A DNA stretch of 64,000 nucleotides from Chryseobacterium sp. CH25 (GCF_004119455.1 NZ_NRQT01000012.1:88035-152034); one strand, 5' to 3'. Shown: positions 1-9,363, counted from the first letter of the stretch. Translations and numbers: made by a program. The notes: generated by a model not told the origin, from the letters alone.

Positions 1-197
1 TCTCCGTTTCCTTTGTATGCTGAAAAAGCAGCCAATAAAAGGTTTACAGAATTAAGCATAAGCTCTACACAGCCCAGAATCACAATAGCATTTTTTCTAA
101 GCAATACGCCCATTACCCCTAAGCAGAACAATACTGAACAAAGGATAATGAAGTAGTCCAAAGGGATGCTTTGTATAAATGTATTTACTTCTCCCAT
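1..197 (-). CDS. nuoK: NADH-quinone oxidoreductase subunit K (3' end beyond window)
   Basis: Small membrane subunit of respiratory complex I. The first 65 residues are visible, beginning MGEVNTF, with two hydrophobic segments and the family signature of a buried glutamate in the second one (ILGCVELMLNSVNLLLAAF). The ATG is four bases past the nuoJ stop, as the last visible gene of the minus-strand nuo operon. The C-terminus and stop lie outside the window, so length cannot be judged. Family assignment is clear from sequence and operon position. Confidence 0.95.
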   Translation of the reverse strand, partial: MGEVNTFIQSIPLDYFIILCSVLFCLGVMGVLLRKNAIVILGCVELMLNSVNLLLAAFSAYKGNG

Positions 198-201
198 AAT
201 T

Positions 202-699
202 TTATAAATCTTTTTTACCGATTAATACCGCGCCTACAATACCTGCTAAAATCAGGATGGAAGCAAGCTCAAACGGTAAAACATATTCATTAAACAAAAG
301 TCTACCCAGGTTCTTCGTAAGACCAACACCTCTGTCTACATTCTCAACAACAATGTGGTTTTGCTGAACTCCTCTGAATACTCCTAAAACTCCTACTAAA
401 AGAAGACCTGCAGTAAAAACTCCAATAAATTTTAAAGTATTACCCTTCTTACTTTCGTCTGCTTTATTAAGGTTAAGCATCATTAAGATGTAAAGGAAAA
501 GTACCATGATGGCACCTGCGTACACTATAATCTGGATGATTGCTAAGAACTGTGCATTCAGAAGAATGTACATTCCGGCAATTGAAAACATCGTAACAAT
601 TAATGACAAAATAGCATATAAAGGGTTTCTTGCAAATACAAAGTAAACTGCACTTGACACTGCTAAAAACGCCACCAAGAAAAATAAAAACTGATCCAT
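202..699 (-). CDS. nuoJ: NADH-quinone oxidoreductase subunit J
   Basis: Membrane-arm subunit of complex I, 165 residues, with about five predicted transmembrane helices. The conserved stretch around IIQIIVYAGAIMVLFLYILM is typical of NuoJ. The start ATG shares one base with the nuoI stop codon (TAATG), so the two are translationally coupled. It sits in the usual order I-J-K. Length is normal for the family. Confidence 0.97.
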   Translation of the reverse strand: MDQFLFFLVAFLAVSSAVYFVFARNPLYAILSLIVTMFSIAGMYILLNAQFLAIIQIIVYAGAIMVLFLYILMMLNLNKADESKKGNTLKFIGVFTAGLLLVGVLGVFRGVQQNHIVVENVDRGVGLTKNLGRLLFNEYVLPFELASILILAGIVGAVLIGKKDL

Positions 700-1256
700 T
701 ATTTTACCGCATTTTTTTGTTTCTCGGATTGTCTTGTCGTGATGTCAATCCTTTCATTTATTTTTTCAACTAATTTATCTTTTCCGTAAATGAAAGAACC
801 TCTGTTGGTTTCTACGTCTACCAATCTGTCTGTAAGATAGATGGCAGATTTAGGACAAGCCTCTTCACACATCCCACAGAAAATACATCTTAGCATATTG
901 ATTTCATATACTGAAGCATATTTTTCTTCTCTGTAAAGTCCTTTTTCCTCTTTAGTTCTTTCAGCAGCAGTCATTGTAATGGCTTCTGCAGGACAAGCTA
1001 CCGCACAAAGTCCGCAAGCAGTACATCTTTCTCTGCCTTCCTCGTCTCTTTTCAAAACGTGCTGACCTCTCCAGATGGTAGTTCTTGGCTTCTGTACTTC
1101 CGGATACGAATATACTGCGGGAGCACCTTTTATCACGGTTCTTACAGCATGCTTAAATGTAATCCCCATCCCTGTAAAGATTGCAGGAAGGTAGATTTTT
1201 TCAGCAAGGGTCATTTCTTTATTGGAAACAACTTTTGATCTGTTTGTAAGTTTCAT
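699..1256 (-). CDS. nuoI: NADH-quinone oxidoreductase subunit I (2x[4Fe-4S] ferredoxin)
   Basis: 185-residue iron-sulfur subunit that passes electrons from NuoG/NuoB towards quinone in complex I. Two classical CxxCxxCxxxCP motifs are present: C78, C81, C84, C88 and C124, C127, C130, C134. An N-terminal amphipathic segment (residues 20-45) would dock on the membrane arm. It lies between nuoH (57-base gap) and nuoJ (one-base overlap) in the minus-strand operon. Confidence 0.97.
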   Translation of the reverse strand: MKLTNRSKVVSNKEMTLAEKIYLPAIFTGMGITFKHAVRTVIKGAPAVYSYPEVQKPRTTIWRGQHVLKRDEEGRERCTACGLCAVACPAEAITMTAAERTKEEKGLYREEKYASVYEINMLRCIFCGMCEEACPKSAIYLTDRLVDVETNRGSFIYGKDKLVEKINERIDITTRQSEKQKNAVK

Positions 1257-1313
1257 TTATTTAATTTTTTTAGGCTGAATCTGTATCCAGCATTAAAAAT
1301 ATATTCTTATCTC

Positions 1314-2378
1314 TTAGTTTGCAAATGCTAAAATTACAGCTCCTGTAATTAATAGGTTTACTAATGCCATTGGGATTAATGTTTTCCATCCTAAGTGCAT
1401 TAACTGGTCATATCTGAATCTTGGAAGTGTCCATCTGATCCACATGAAGATCAAGATTCCGATTACAGTTTTCGTTAAGAATGCTACGATACTTAAGATT
1501 CCTGCAACGTTTTCTCCCCAGTTTTCTGTTACCCAATCAATACCAGGATAGTTGTATCCTCCGAAGAAAAGAACCACCATGAAAGCATTAGAAATAAACA
1601 TGTTCACGTATTCCCCGAACATATACAATCCTAACTTCATGGAAGAATATTCTGTAGAGTATCCTGTTACCAATTCAGATTCACACTCAGGTAAATCGAA
1701 CGGGTGTCTGTTGGTTTCAGCTAGTGCTGCTACAAAGAATACAAGGAAAGCGATTGGTTGGTAGAAAATGTTCCAGTTCATTCCGGAAACCCAAGGAATA
1801 ACTCCCCATAGTTTTCCACTAGTCTGACTTTCAGTAATTTCTTTTAAGTCTAAACTTCCAGACATCATGATGATAGAAAGAAGTGCTAATCCCATCGCCA
1901 ATTCATAAGAAATCATCTGAGAAGAAGCACGGATAGCACCTAATAATGAATATTTGTTGTTCGAAGCCCAACCTCCGATCATAATTCCGTAAACCCCGAT
2001 GGAAGCCATTCCGATGATGAAAAGTACACCAACGTCAATATTAGCCACCTGAAGATCAAAAGAAGTACCTGCAATATTTAAACTTTTACCCCAAGGAATA
2101 ACTGCCCCGGTGATTAGTGAAATAAACATTACTAAAGCCGGACCTAATACGAAAAGGAATTTTTCAGCATTAGCAGGCGTAAAGTCTTCCTTGAAGAAGA
2201 ATTTTCCACCGTCAGCAAGAGGTTGCAGTAATCCGAAAGGTCCAGCTCTGTTAGGACCAATTCTATCCTGCATGATAGAGGCAACTTTTCTTTCTGCCCA
2301 GGTAGAGTAGGCTGCAATCGTAAGCGATAGCAGGAAAAGTGCTAGTACAAGTATAAGTTTAAATGTAAGTAAATCCAT
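1314..2378 (-). CDS. nuoH: NADH-quinone oxidoreductase subunit H
   Basis: 354-residue, about eight-helix membrane subunit that forms the quinone chamber at the joint of the complex I arms. The conserved loop STWAERKVASIMQDRIGPNR near residue 26 and the acidic ETNRHPFDLPECESELVTGY loop near residue 220 are diagnostic. It follows nuoG after a 97-base spacer that holds degenerate direct and inverted words (see nuo spacer finding). Length is normal. Confidence 0.97.
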   Translation of the reverse strand: MDLLTFKLILVLALFLLSLTIAAYSTWAERKVASIMQDRIGPNRAGPFGLLQPLADGGKFFFKEDFTPANAEKFLFVLGPALVMFISLITGAVIPWGKSLNIAGTSFDLQVANIDVGVLFIIGMASIGVYGIMIGGWASNNKYSLLGAIRASSQMISYELAMGLALLSIIMMSGSLDLKEITESQTSGKLWGVIPWVSGMNWNIFYQPIAFLVFFVAALAETNRHPFDLPECESELVTGYSTEYSSMKLGLYMFGEYVNMFISNAFMVVLFFGGYNYPGIDWVTENWGENVAGILSIVAFLTKTVIGILIFMWIRWTLPRFRYDQLMHLGWKTLIPMALVNLLITGAVILAFAN

Positions 2379-2475
2379 TTTTTGTTGTAAAGATTTTTAG
2401 ATGTGAGATGTCAGATACTAGATATGAGGTTAAGTCTGATGTCTTGTGTCTGAAATCTAATTGTCTTTATTAAAA

Positions 2476-3474
2476 TTATTTTTCGTCTTTTTCACTGATT
2501 TCCTTAGCCATTGGATTGTCTAAAACTCTTAGCTCATCTTTAGGCTTTTCGTAGTGGTTCAATGAAATTACAGAGTGTCTGTCGATATGTCTAGGACCTT
2601 CGATATTCCAGTCTGATAAAGATTTTCTTTCGAAACGGCATGTATCGCAGATGAATTCTTCAACTTCACCCCACTGGTCTTTTCTTGCAGTAACTCTTAC
2701 AATTTCGTCACCTTTCATCCAAACTACAGCTTTTCCTGAACACTTATCACATTTACAAGTTGCGTTCATTGGTTTTGTAAACCATACTCTGCTGGCAAAA
2801 CGGGAAGTTCTGTCTGTTAATGCTCCTACAGGACAAACGTCAATAACGTTTCCAATGAAGTCATTATCTAAAGCTTTATTTAAATAAGTAGAAATTTCAG
2901 CGTGATCTCCTCTGAAAAGAATACCGTGCTCTCTTTCACCTGTTAATTGATTAGCAGCTAATACACATCTAGCACAAAGAATACAACGGTTCATGTTCAG
3001 CTTGATGTTCGGTCCAAGATCATCAGCTTCGTAAGTATTTCTTTCGAATTCTGTTCTTGTTTCAAGATTTCCATGCTCATATCCAAGATCCTGAAGGTGA
3101 CATTCACCTGCCTGATCACAAACAGGACAGTCCAGCGGGTGATTTACCAATAAGAACTCGGTAACCGCTTTTCTTCCTTCCTGAGCTTTCTCAGAAGTAA
3201 GGTTTTTAACTTCCATACCGTCCATTACGTTCGTTCTGCAACTTGCTACCAATTTAGGCATAGGACGTGGATCTGCTTCAGATCCTTTAGAAACTTCTAC
3301 AAGACAAGTTCTGCATCTTCCACCACTGGTTTCTAATTTGCTGTAGTAACACATGGCAGGAGGTACAGATTTACCACCGATTTGTCTTGCTGCTTCCAGA
3401 ATAGAAGTACCAGGCAAAACTTCAGTAGTCTGTCCGTCTATAGTTATTTTGAATTTTTTAACTTCTTCGCTCAT
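2476..3474 (-). CDS. nuoG: NADH-quinone oxidoreductase subunit G, short form
   Basis: 332-residue version of the complex I subunit that carries the N-terminal iron-sulfur chain. Ligands visible: [2Fe-2S] C42, C54, C57, C79; His-ligated cluster H112, C116, C119, C125; [4Fe-4S] C164, C167, C170, C214. After residue 235 there is a small CxC-CxxC/CxxC zinc- or cluster-like region (around 240-280), then it ends. The long molybdopterin-fold domain of the 700-900 residue NuoG proteins is absent. Short NuoG is, as far as I know, usual in Flavobacteriia, so I do not call it truncated. Confidence 0.93.
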   Translation of the reverse strand: MSEEVKKFKITIDGQTTEVLPGTSILEAARQIGGKSVPPAMCYYSKLETSGGRCRTCLVEVSKGSEADPRPMPKLVASCRTNVMDGMEVKNLTSEKAQEGRKAVTEFLLVNHPLDCPVCDQAGECHLQDLGYEHGNLETRTEFERNTYEADDLGPNIKLNMNRCILCARCVLAANQLTGEREHGILFRGDHAEISTYLNKALDNDFIGNVIDVCPVGALTDRTSRFASRVWFTKPMNATCKCDKCSGKAVVWMKGDEIVRVTARKDQWGEVEEFICDTCRFERKSLSDWNIEGPRHIDRHSVISLNHYEKPKDELRVLDNPMAKEISEKDEK

Positions 3475-3515
3475 ATCGTATGCTTTAAGCTTTATGCATT
3501 AAGCAATAGGCTTTG

Positions 3516-4388
3516 TTATTTATATTTCTTAGTATTAAATGTATATCCAATTCCAGCCATAATCTGTCCGAAAACAAAATCCTGCTGTGCTTTGTCTGGC
3601 TTGTTATTCAATGTAGTTTTAATGTCCCACATATTGATGTAACCGGCTTTTCCTTCTACTCTTACCATTATATGATTCCAAAGCACTAAGTTAATACTGG
3701 ATCTTATATCAGTTCCCATACCAGCAACGTGGAAACGGTCACTTCTTTCATTTCCAAAAAGCTTGATATTACTTTTCGGGAACATTACTCCAATTCCGGC
3801 ACCGTAAGACCAAACTAAATCAACATTTTTCTTGTTGATAAGGTTCTGGTATTTTTCAAGACCTAAGTTTTCGTAATTAAGTCCGTCTGTATGTTCAAAA
3901 GTAAGGAACTTCTCATCTGCCAGGTTAACCTGACCGTTCTGAACCATGGCTGCATATTCAGGATCTGAAATATGTCCTCTAAAGTTAACGGTTTGATCTT
4001 GATCCATCACATACTTCATGTGGTCAATCCCTAAAACAAGCGCTAAATTATCTTTAATAAAATATCCTAATCTGAAATTATACTGCGTTACTGTAAACCA
4101 ACTTGGATCAAAATAAACAAGTCCAAATTTTGTAGGTCTATCCTGAGCAGTTACGTTATTCAACTGGAAATCATATCCATTTCCTTTAAAACGGATGTCA
4201 GAATTGCTGTATGCAGCTCTGTTCCATCCATAAAAAACAAACATCTGTCCTTTTTTGCTTAAAGGCTCTGGTTTTTGATAAACAGGAGCTTTAAACAAAT
4301 CAGCATTATTTTCTGCTACTAAAGAATCTTTTTTTTGTCCGAAAACAAAACTCGACATCATTAAGCCGACAACAAACAATCTTTTCAT
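3516..4388 (-). CDS. predicted outer-membrane beta-barrel protein inside the nuo operon
   Basis: 290 residues with a signal peptide (MKRLFVVGLMMSSFVFG) and many alternating aromatic/polar strands (for example FRLGYFIKDNLALVLGIDHMK, HIMVRVEGKAGY), ending in a strand-like C-terminus (IMAGIGYTFNTKKYK). This fits an 8-12 strand outer membrane barrel. It starts five bases after the nuoF stop and ends 41 bases before nuoG, in the same direction, so it must be co-transcribed with complex I. Nothing in its sequence suggests redox chemistry. Family name unknown to me. Confidence 0.75.
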   Translation of the reverse strand: MKRLFVVGLMMSSFVFGQKKDSLVAENNADLFKAPVYQKPEPLSKKGQMFVFYGWNRAAYSNSDIRFKGNGYDFQLNNVTAQDRPTKFGLVYFDPSWFTVTQYNFRLGYFIKDNLALVLGIDHMKYVMDQDQTVNFRGHISDPEYAAMVQNGQVNLADEKFLTFEHTDGLNYENLGLEKYQNLINKKNVDLVWSYGAGIGVMFPKSNIKLFGNERSDRFHVAGMGTDIRSSINLVLWNHIMVRVEGKAGYINMWDIKTTLNNKPDKAQQDFVFGQIMAGIGYTFNTKKYK

Positions 4389-4393
4389 TTCAA

Positions 4394-5752
4394 CTACGCA
4401 TTCTTTTCAACCGCTGGGATAGGATCTGCATAATGTGCCAATCCATAGTTCTGAGTTTGAGATAACTCAGGGTTTTTCACGTGCCACTCAAATTCATCTC
4501 TGAAGTGACGGATAGCTGCTGCAACCGGCCAAGCCGCTGCATCACCTAATGGACAGATCGTGTTTCCTTCGATTTTTCTCTGGATATCCCAAAGTAAATC
4601 AATGTCTTCCATTTTACCTTCTCCTTTCTCAATTTTCTTTAAGATCTTATGCATCCATCCCGTTCCTTCACGGCAAGGAGTACACTGTCCACAACTTTCG
4701 TGGTGATAAAATCTTGCTAAAGTCATTGTATGATCTACGATACACTGATCTTCATCTAAAACGATGAAACCTCCTGAACCCATCATTGTTCCGGTAGCAA
4801 AACCACCATCAGCTAATGATTCGTAGTTCATATATCTTGGCTCTCCGTTCACGGTTCTCAACAATAAGTTTGCTGGAACAATAGGAACAGAACTTCCTCC
4901 AGGAATACAAGCCTTTAATCTTTTTCCGTCTTTAATACCACCACAGTATTCATCAGAATAGATGAACTCTTCTACAGTGATCGTCATATCAATTTCGTAT
5001 ACTCCTGGTTTGTTGATGTTTCCACAAGCAGAAATTAATTTCGTACCTGTAGATCTACCTACACCAATTTTAGCATACTCAGCACCTGTAATATCAATGA
5101 TTGGAACAATTGCTGCAATAGACTCAACGTTGTTTACCACTGTTGGTCTCTCCCAAAGACCTTTTACAGCCGGGAAAGGTGGTTTTAATCTTGGGTTACC
5201 TCTTTTTCCTTCAAGGGATTCAAGCAATGCAGTTTCTTCACCGCAGATATATGCTCCACCACCTCTCTGTACATAGATTTCAAGATCGAAACCTGTTCCT
5301 AAAATATTTTTACCTAAAAATCCTGCTGCTTTAGCTTCTTCAATTGCTTCTTCAAGGATATCCGGAATCCATGAATATTCTCCACGGATGTAGATATAAG
5401 AAACATTTGAACCTAAACAGAAAGATGAAATTAGCATTCCTTCAATCAATAGGTGAGGAAGGAACTCCATCAGATATCTGTCCTTGAATGTTCCAGGCTC
5501 AGATTCATCCGCATTTACTACAAGGTGTCTTGGAACGCCTTCCGGTTTTGCCAAAAAGCTCCATTTCATCCCTGTTGGGAATCCAGCTCCACCACGTCCT
5601 CTTAGTCCTGAAGTTTTTACTTCTTCAAGAATTTCGTCAGGAGTCATTTTCAAGGCTTTTTCAGCTGCAGTATAACCTCCCTGTTTACGGTAGGTTTCAA
5701 AGTAGCGGATACCTTCTATATGTGCGTCTTTAAGTAAAAGTTTTTTACTCAT
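4394..5752 (-). CDS. nuoF: NADH-quinone oxidoreductase subunit F (NADH/FMN binding)
   Basis: 452-residue flavoprotein that oxidises NADH. The FMN/NADH glycine-rich region GLRGRGGAGFPTGMKW is near residue 50, a second glycine-rich stretch (RGGGAYICGEETALLES) near 165, and the [4Fe-4S] ligands SCGQCTPCREG plus a distal TICPLGD are near 350 and 395. Length and motif order are those of intact NuoF. It is followed directly by the barrel protein gene, an unusual neighbour. Confidence 0.97.
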   Translation of the reverse strand: MSKKLLLKDAHIEGIRYFETYRKQGGYTAAEKALKMTPDEILEEVKTSGLRGRGGAGFPTGMKWSFLAKPEGVPRHLVVNADESEPGTFKDRYLMEFLPHLLIEGMLISSFCLGSNVSYIYIRGEYSWIPDILEEAIEEAKAAGFLGKNILGTGFDLEIYVQRGGGAYICGEETALLESLEGKRGNPRLKPPFPAVKGLWERPTVVNNVESIAAIVPIIDITGAEYAKIGVGRSTGTKLISACGNINKPGVYEIDMTITVEEFIYSDEYCGGIKDGKRLKACIPGGSSVPIVPANLLLRTVNGEPRYMNYESLADGGFATGTMMGSGGFIVLDEDQCIVDHTMTLARFYHHESCGQCTPCREGTGWMHKILKKIEKGEGKMEDIDLLWDIQRKIEGNTICPLGDAAAWPVAAAIRHFRDEFEWHVKNPELSQTQNYGLAHYADPIPAVEKNA

Positions 5753-5828
5753 TGTTTATTATGCTTTTAGCGTTCAGCTATTGGTTTGTAGCCTTTAGCT
5801 TATGGCTATTTAATGTGTTAAAATTTAT

Positions 5829-6338
5829 TTAGTCTAAAGCAAGTTGTCCCTGTCTGCAAAGATCAAGGATTTCATCTACTTTTTCTATCGTTAAATTTTC
5901 ATGAAAGAACTTACCAAGCTGCATCATTGGTGCATAACCACATGCTCCAAGACATTCAGCAGGCTTTAGAGTGAACATACCGTCTTCAGTAGTTTCTCCG
6001 TCTTTAATGTTCAGTTTCGTTCTGATATGGTCAAGGATTTTTTCGCTTCCACAAACCATACAAGGTCCTGTTCTGCAAACTTCCAAAACATATTTACCTA
6101 CCGGCTTCATGTTGAACATGGTATAGAAAGTAGCCACTTCATATACTTCGATCGGTTTGATACTTAATAGTCCGGCAACATAATCCATCACAGGAACATC
6201 TAACCATCCTCCGAATTCTTTCTGTGCCAAGTGAAGTACAGGAAGAAGAGCAGATTTCTGTCTTCCTTCAGGATATCTTGCGATAATTTTGTGTACCTGT
6301 GCTAAACTTTCCGGTTTAAAAGCTATTGTTTCGCTCAT
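5829..6338 (-). CDS. nuoE: NADH-quinone oxidoreductase subunit E ([2Fe-2S])
   Basis: 169-residue thioredoxin-like ferredoxin subunit of the NADH dehydrogenase module. The cluster ligands are seen as CRTGPC near residue 88 and CLGACGYAP near residue 130. It sits between nuoD and nuoF; spacers on both sides (104 and 76 bases) are made of low-complexity repeated words rather than coding sequence. Confidence 0.96.
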   Translation of the reverse strand: MSETIAFKPESLAQVHKIIARYPEGRQKSALLPVLHLAQKEFGGWLDVPVMDYVAGLLSIKPIEVYEVATFYTMFNMKPVGKYVLEVCRTGPCMVCGSEKILDHIRTKLNIKDGETTEDGMFTLKPAECLGACGYAPMMQLGKFFHENLTIEKVDEILDLCRQGQLALD

Positions 6339-6442
6339 TTTTTATCTAAGATTTCAGATGTCAGATTTCAGACATCAGATTTTAAATTTATATACAAAGC
6401 GAAGAGTCTAACATCTGAAATCTGATGTCTGACATCTTCTTT

Positions 6443-7666
6443 TTATGCGTCTAATTCTCCCGCAATAATATTCATACTACACATCGTTACAATGGCATCT
6501 GAAATTACAGAACCTGTAATCATTTCAGGGTATGCCTGATAGTAGATGAAGCATGGTCTTCTGAAGTGAAGTCTGTATGGGCTTCTTCCTCCGTCACTCA
6601 CAAGATAGAAACCTAATTCTCCGTTTCCACCTTCTACTGCATGGTAAACTTCTCCTTTCGGTACATCGGTTTCTCCCATTACAATTTTGAAGTGGTAAAT
6701 CAAAGCTTCCATTTTTTGATATACATCTGCCTTTTCAGGAAGATAGAAATCAGGAACATCCGCGTGGAATGGCCCTTCAGGAAGGTTTTCGTATGCTTGT
6801 TTGATAATTTTAATGGATTCCCAGATTTCCTGTTGACGAACCATGAAACGGTCGTAAGTATCTCCTGAAGTTCCTACAGGAATAATGAAGTCGAAATCTT
6901 CGTATGAGGAATAAGGCTGTGCAACTCTTACATCGTAATCTACACCTGCTGCACGTAAGTTTGGACCAGTGAAACCGTAGCTTAATGCTCTCTCGGCAGA
7001 AATAGCTCCTGTACCGATGGTTCTGTCCATGAAAATTCTGTTTCTTTCCAATAGGGTACAGAATTCTTTGAATCTTGGTGGGAAAGTCTTTAAGAAGTCT
7101 TTCAGTAACTCATGGAATTTAGGAGTGAAATCTCTTTCAAATCCTCCGATTCTTCCCATATTGGTTGTCATCCTTGCTCCACAGATCTGCTCATACATAT
7201 CATAAATACGTTCTCTTTCGATGAACATATAGGTAAGTCCTGTAATAGCTCCTGAGTCCATCCCGGTTACCCCGTTACAGATCAGGTGATCACCGATTCT
7301 TGCAAGCTCCATCAAGATAACACGCATATAGTCTACACGTTTTGGAACTTTAACGCCAATCAGCTTTTCTACTGTCATGTGCCAACCAAGGTTGTTGATG
7401 GGTGCAGAACAGTAATTCATACGGTCAGTAAGGGTAGTGATCTGAGAATAGTTTCTTCTTTCAGAAATTTTCTCAAATGCTCTGTGGATATATCCTACCG
7501 TTTGCTCAGCGTGAAGGATTCTTTCTCCGTCCATCGTTAAGATATTCTGGAAAATCCCGTGAGTAGCAGGGTGAGTAGGTCCTAGATTCAGGGTGTATAA
7601 TTGTCCGTCAATCTGTTCCTTACTTTCGTACTGGTTTAGTATATTAGATAATGAGTTATCTTTCAT
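6443..7666 (-). CDS. nuoD: NADH-quinone oxidoreductase subunit D
   Basis: 407-residue quinone-site subunit of the peripheral arm, related to the large subunit of NiFe hydrogenases but without metal ligands. Diagnostic stretches: LNLGPTHPATHGIF near residue 26, ERIYDMYEQICGARMTTNMG near 150 and the C-terminal SDAIVTMCSMNIIAGELD. Length is normal. Separate NuoC and NuoD are present, not a CD fusion. Confidence 0.97.
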   Translation of the reverse strand: MKDNSLSNILNQYESKEQIDGQLYTLNLGPTHPATHGIFQNILTMDGERILHAEQTVGYIHRAFEKISERRNYSQITTLTDRMNYCSAPINNLGWHMTVEKLIGVKVPKRVDYMRVILMELARIGDHLICNGVTGMDSGAITGLTYMFIERERIYDMYEQICGARMTTNMGRIGGFERDFTPKFHELLKDFLKTFPPRFKEFCTLLERNRIFMDRTIGTGAISAERALSYGFTGPNLRAAGVDYDVRVAQPYSSYEDFDFIIPVGTSGDTYDRFMVRQQEIWESIKIIKQAYENLPEGPFHADVPDFYLPEKADVYQKMEALIYHFKIVMGETDVPKGEVYHAVEGGNGELGFYLVSDGGRSPYRLHFRRPCFIYYQAYPEMITGSVISDAIVTMCSMNIIAGELDA

Positions 7667-7728
7667 AATGATTGCTTTTAGCTATTTGCTTCTGGCTATT
7701 GGCTAGCTGCCATTGGCCATTCGCTTTT

Positions 7729-8223
7729 TTATCTTCCGAACATATTATCGTCCTTATCGGTTCTTGTACCGTCTTCAAGTCGATATTCCTTCAACATTGG
7801 GTGGTATCCTAGATCTTCCATATTCAGAATAGGTCTCAGATCCGGGTGTCCTTTAAATTTAATCCCATAGAAATCATACGTTTCTCTTTCCATCCAGTTA
7901 GCTCCTGCATATAACTCAACAAGTGAGTCTACTTCAATATTTTCTCTGGACATAAAGATCTTCAGACGTAATCTGAAGTTGGCCATCATATTATGTAAAT
8001 GGTATACAACACCAATTTCCTTTTCCGGGAATTCCGGGTAATGAATACCACAGATATCTGTAAGGAAATTAAATTCAAGTGTTGAATCTTTAAGATAATG
8101 AATGATTTTCTTGATATCTTCTTTCTTCACTTCAATAGTCAGCATACCATAAGGTTCTGAACTTGAAATAACAGATTCCGGAAATTCTCTGGTGATTGCT
8201 TCTAATACAAATTCGTTTGTCAT
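7729..8223 (-). CDS. nuoC: NADH-quinone oxidoreductase subunit C
   Basis: 164-residue peripheral-arm subunit. The family signature ERETYDFYGIKFKGHPDLRP lies near residue 115. It begins six bases after the nuoB stop and precedes nuoD. The C-terminal DGTRTDKDDNMFGR is compatible with the usual Flavobacteriia form. No anomalies. Confidence 0.95.
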   Translation of the reverse strand: MTNEFVLEAITREFPESVISSSEPYGMLTIEVKKEDIKKIIHYLKDSTLEFNFLTDICGIHYPEFPEKEIGVVYHLHNMMANFRLRLKIFMSRENIEVDSLVELYAGANWMERETYDFYGIKFKGHPDLRPILNMEDLGYHPMLKEYRLEDGTRTDKDDNMFGR

Positions 8224-8229
8224 TTCCGT

Positions 8230-8790
8230 TTAGTTGCTTATGTTGTAAGAATCTAATAATTTCTGATATTCAGGCATGTCTCTTCTTCTGATGCTTTCGC
8301 TTTCTGCAAGAGCCTGTACCTGCATTACTCCTTCAATAATCTGTTCTGGTCTTGGAGGACATCCAGGAACATAAACGTCTACCGGAATAATTTTATCAAT
8401 TCCCTGAAGTACAGAGTACGTATCAAAAATACCACCGCTGGAAGCACAAGCTCCAACAGCTACTACCCATTTTGGTTCTGCCATCTGAGTATATACTTCT
8501 TTTAGGACAGGTCCTAATTTTTTTGATATAGTTCCGCAAACCATCAGCATATCTGCCTGTCTTGGTGAGAAAGAGTTTCTTTCCATACCAAATCTTGAAG
8601 CATCATAAGTAGGGTTCAGGGTAGCCATAAACTCAATACCACAACAAGAGGTTGCAAATGGCAATGGCCAAAGTGAAAACTTTCTTGCCATACCGATTAC
8701 ACTGCTCAGTTTTGTTGCGAAAAACCCTTCTCCTTCATATCCTTCGGGAGCAGGTGCATCTGTTCTTATTACTGGTTTTTTATCTGACAT
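8230..8790 (-). CDS. nuoB: NADH-quinone oxidoreductase subunit B
   Basis: 186-residue subunit that carries the terminal N2 [4Fe-4S] cluster next to the quinone site. The tandem-cysteine ligand pair (ATSCCGIEFM, near residue 49) and the downstream CASSGGIF and GCPPRPEQ cysteines are all present. It is the second gene of the operon, 79 bases after nuoA. Confidence 0.97.
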   Translation of the reverse strand: MSDKKPVIRTDAPAPEGYEGEGFFATKLSSVIGMARKFSLWPLPFATSCCGIEFMATLNPTYDASRFGMERNSFSPRQADMLMVCGTISKKLGPVLKEVYTQMAEPKWVVAVGACASSGGIFDTYSVLQGIDKIIPVDVYVPGCPPRPEQIIEGVMQVQALAESESIRRRDMPEYQKLLDSYNISN

Positions 8791-8869
8791 GTTGTTTGTT
8801 TTTAGATTTTGAATTATAAATGCTGGATTATTGATTCAAAATCCATCATTCAAAACTCATAATTTGCTT

Positions 8870-9241
8870 TTATTTATCCCAATCTAGTGCACCACGTTTC
8901 CAAACATAGAAAAACGCCACGAAGAAGATCGCAACGAACGTAAGTACAGCAAGGAATCCTTCCATACCGAATTCTCTGAAGTTTACCGCATAAGGATAAA
9001 AGAATACGATTTCAATATCGAATAGTACGAACAATACCGCAGTCAGGAAGTACTTGATAGAAAACGGTGTTCTTGCGTTTCCTTCACTAGGAACCCCACA
9101 TTCCCAACTCTGGTTTTTTACAGAATCTCCTTTTTTCTGTTTTGGACCTAAGAAATGGGCTCCAAGCAATGAAACAGCGACAAATCCTACTGCTACACCT
9201 GCCTGAATAAGGATTGGAATATAACTTTCAGGTAAATTCAT
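8870..9241 (-). CDS. nuoA: NADH-quinone oxidoreductase subunit A
   Basis: 123-residue, three-helix membrane subunit and first gene of the nuo operon. The conserved YECG-like loop appears as SWECGVPSEGNARTPF, followed by FDIEIVFFYP. A TAnnTTTG promoter word lies 24 bases upstream of the ATG, consistent with a short untranslated leader. Confidence 0.96.
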   Translation of the reverse strand: MNLPESYIPILIQAGVAVGFVAVSLLGAHFLGPKQKKGDSVKNQSWECGVPSEGNARTPFSIKYFLTAVLFVLFDIEIVFFYPYAVNFREFGMEGFLAVLTFVAIFFVAFFYVWKRGALDWDK

Positions 9242-9264
9242 TTTTGCATTATTATCTCAATTTG

Positions 9265-9272
9265 CAAATTTA
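9265..9272 (-). promoter_or_regulatory. -7 promoter box for the nuo operon
   Basis: Minus-strand word TAAATTTG matches the Bacteroidota -7 consensus TAnnTTTG and sits 24 bases before the nuoA ATG. I do not see a clean -33 TTTG at the expected distance. Confidence 0.55.
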
Positions 9273-9363
9273 ACGAATAAACAAGAAAGCATGAAATTTA
9301 TCAGCTTAAAAGTCGGGTGAAAATAGAGAAAATCTACAATTTAGAATCAATAAAAATAACGAA

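Noticed and set aside
1552..9096. Many open frames of 60-150 codons on the plus strand opposite the nuo genes
   Set aside because: They are antisense shadows of conserved nuo coding sequence, without promoter words, family motifs or protein-like composition.
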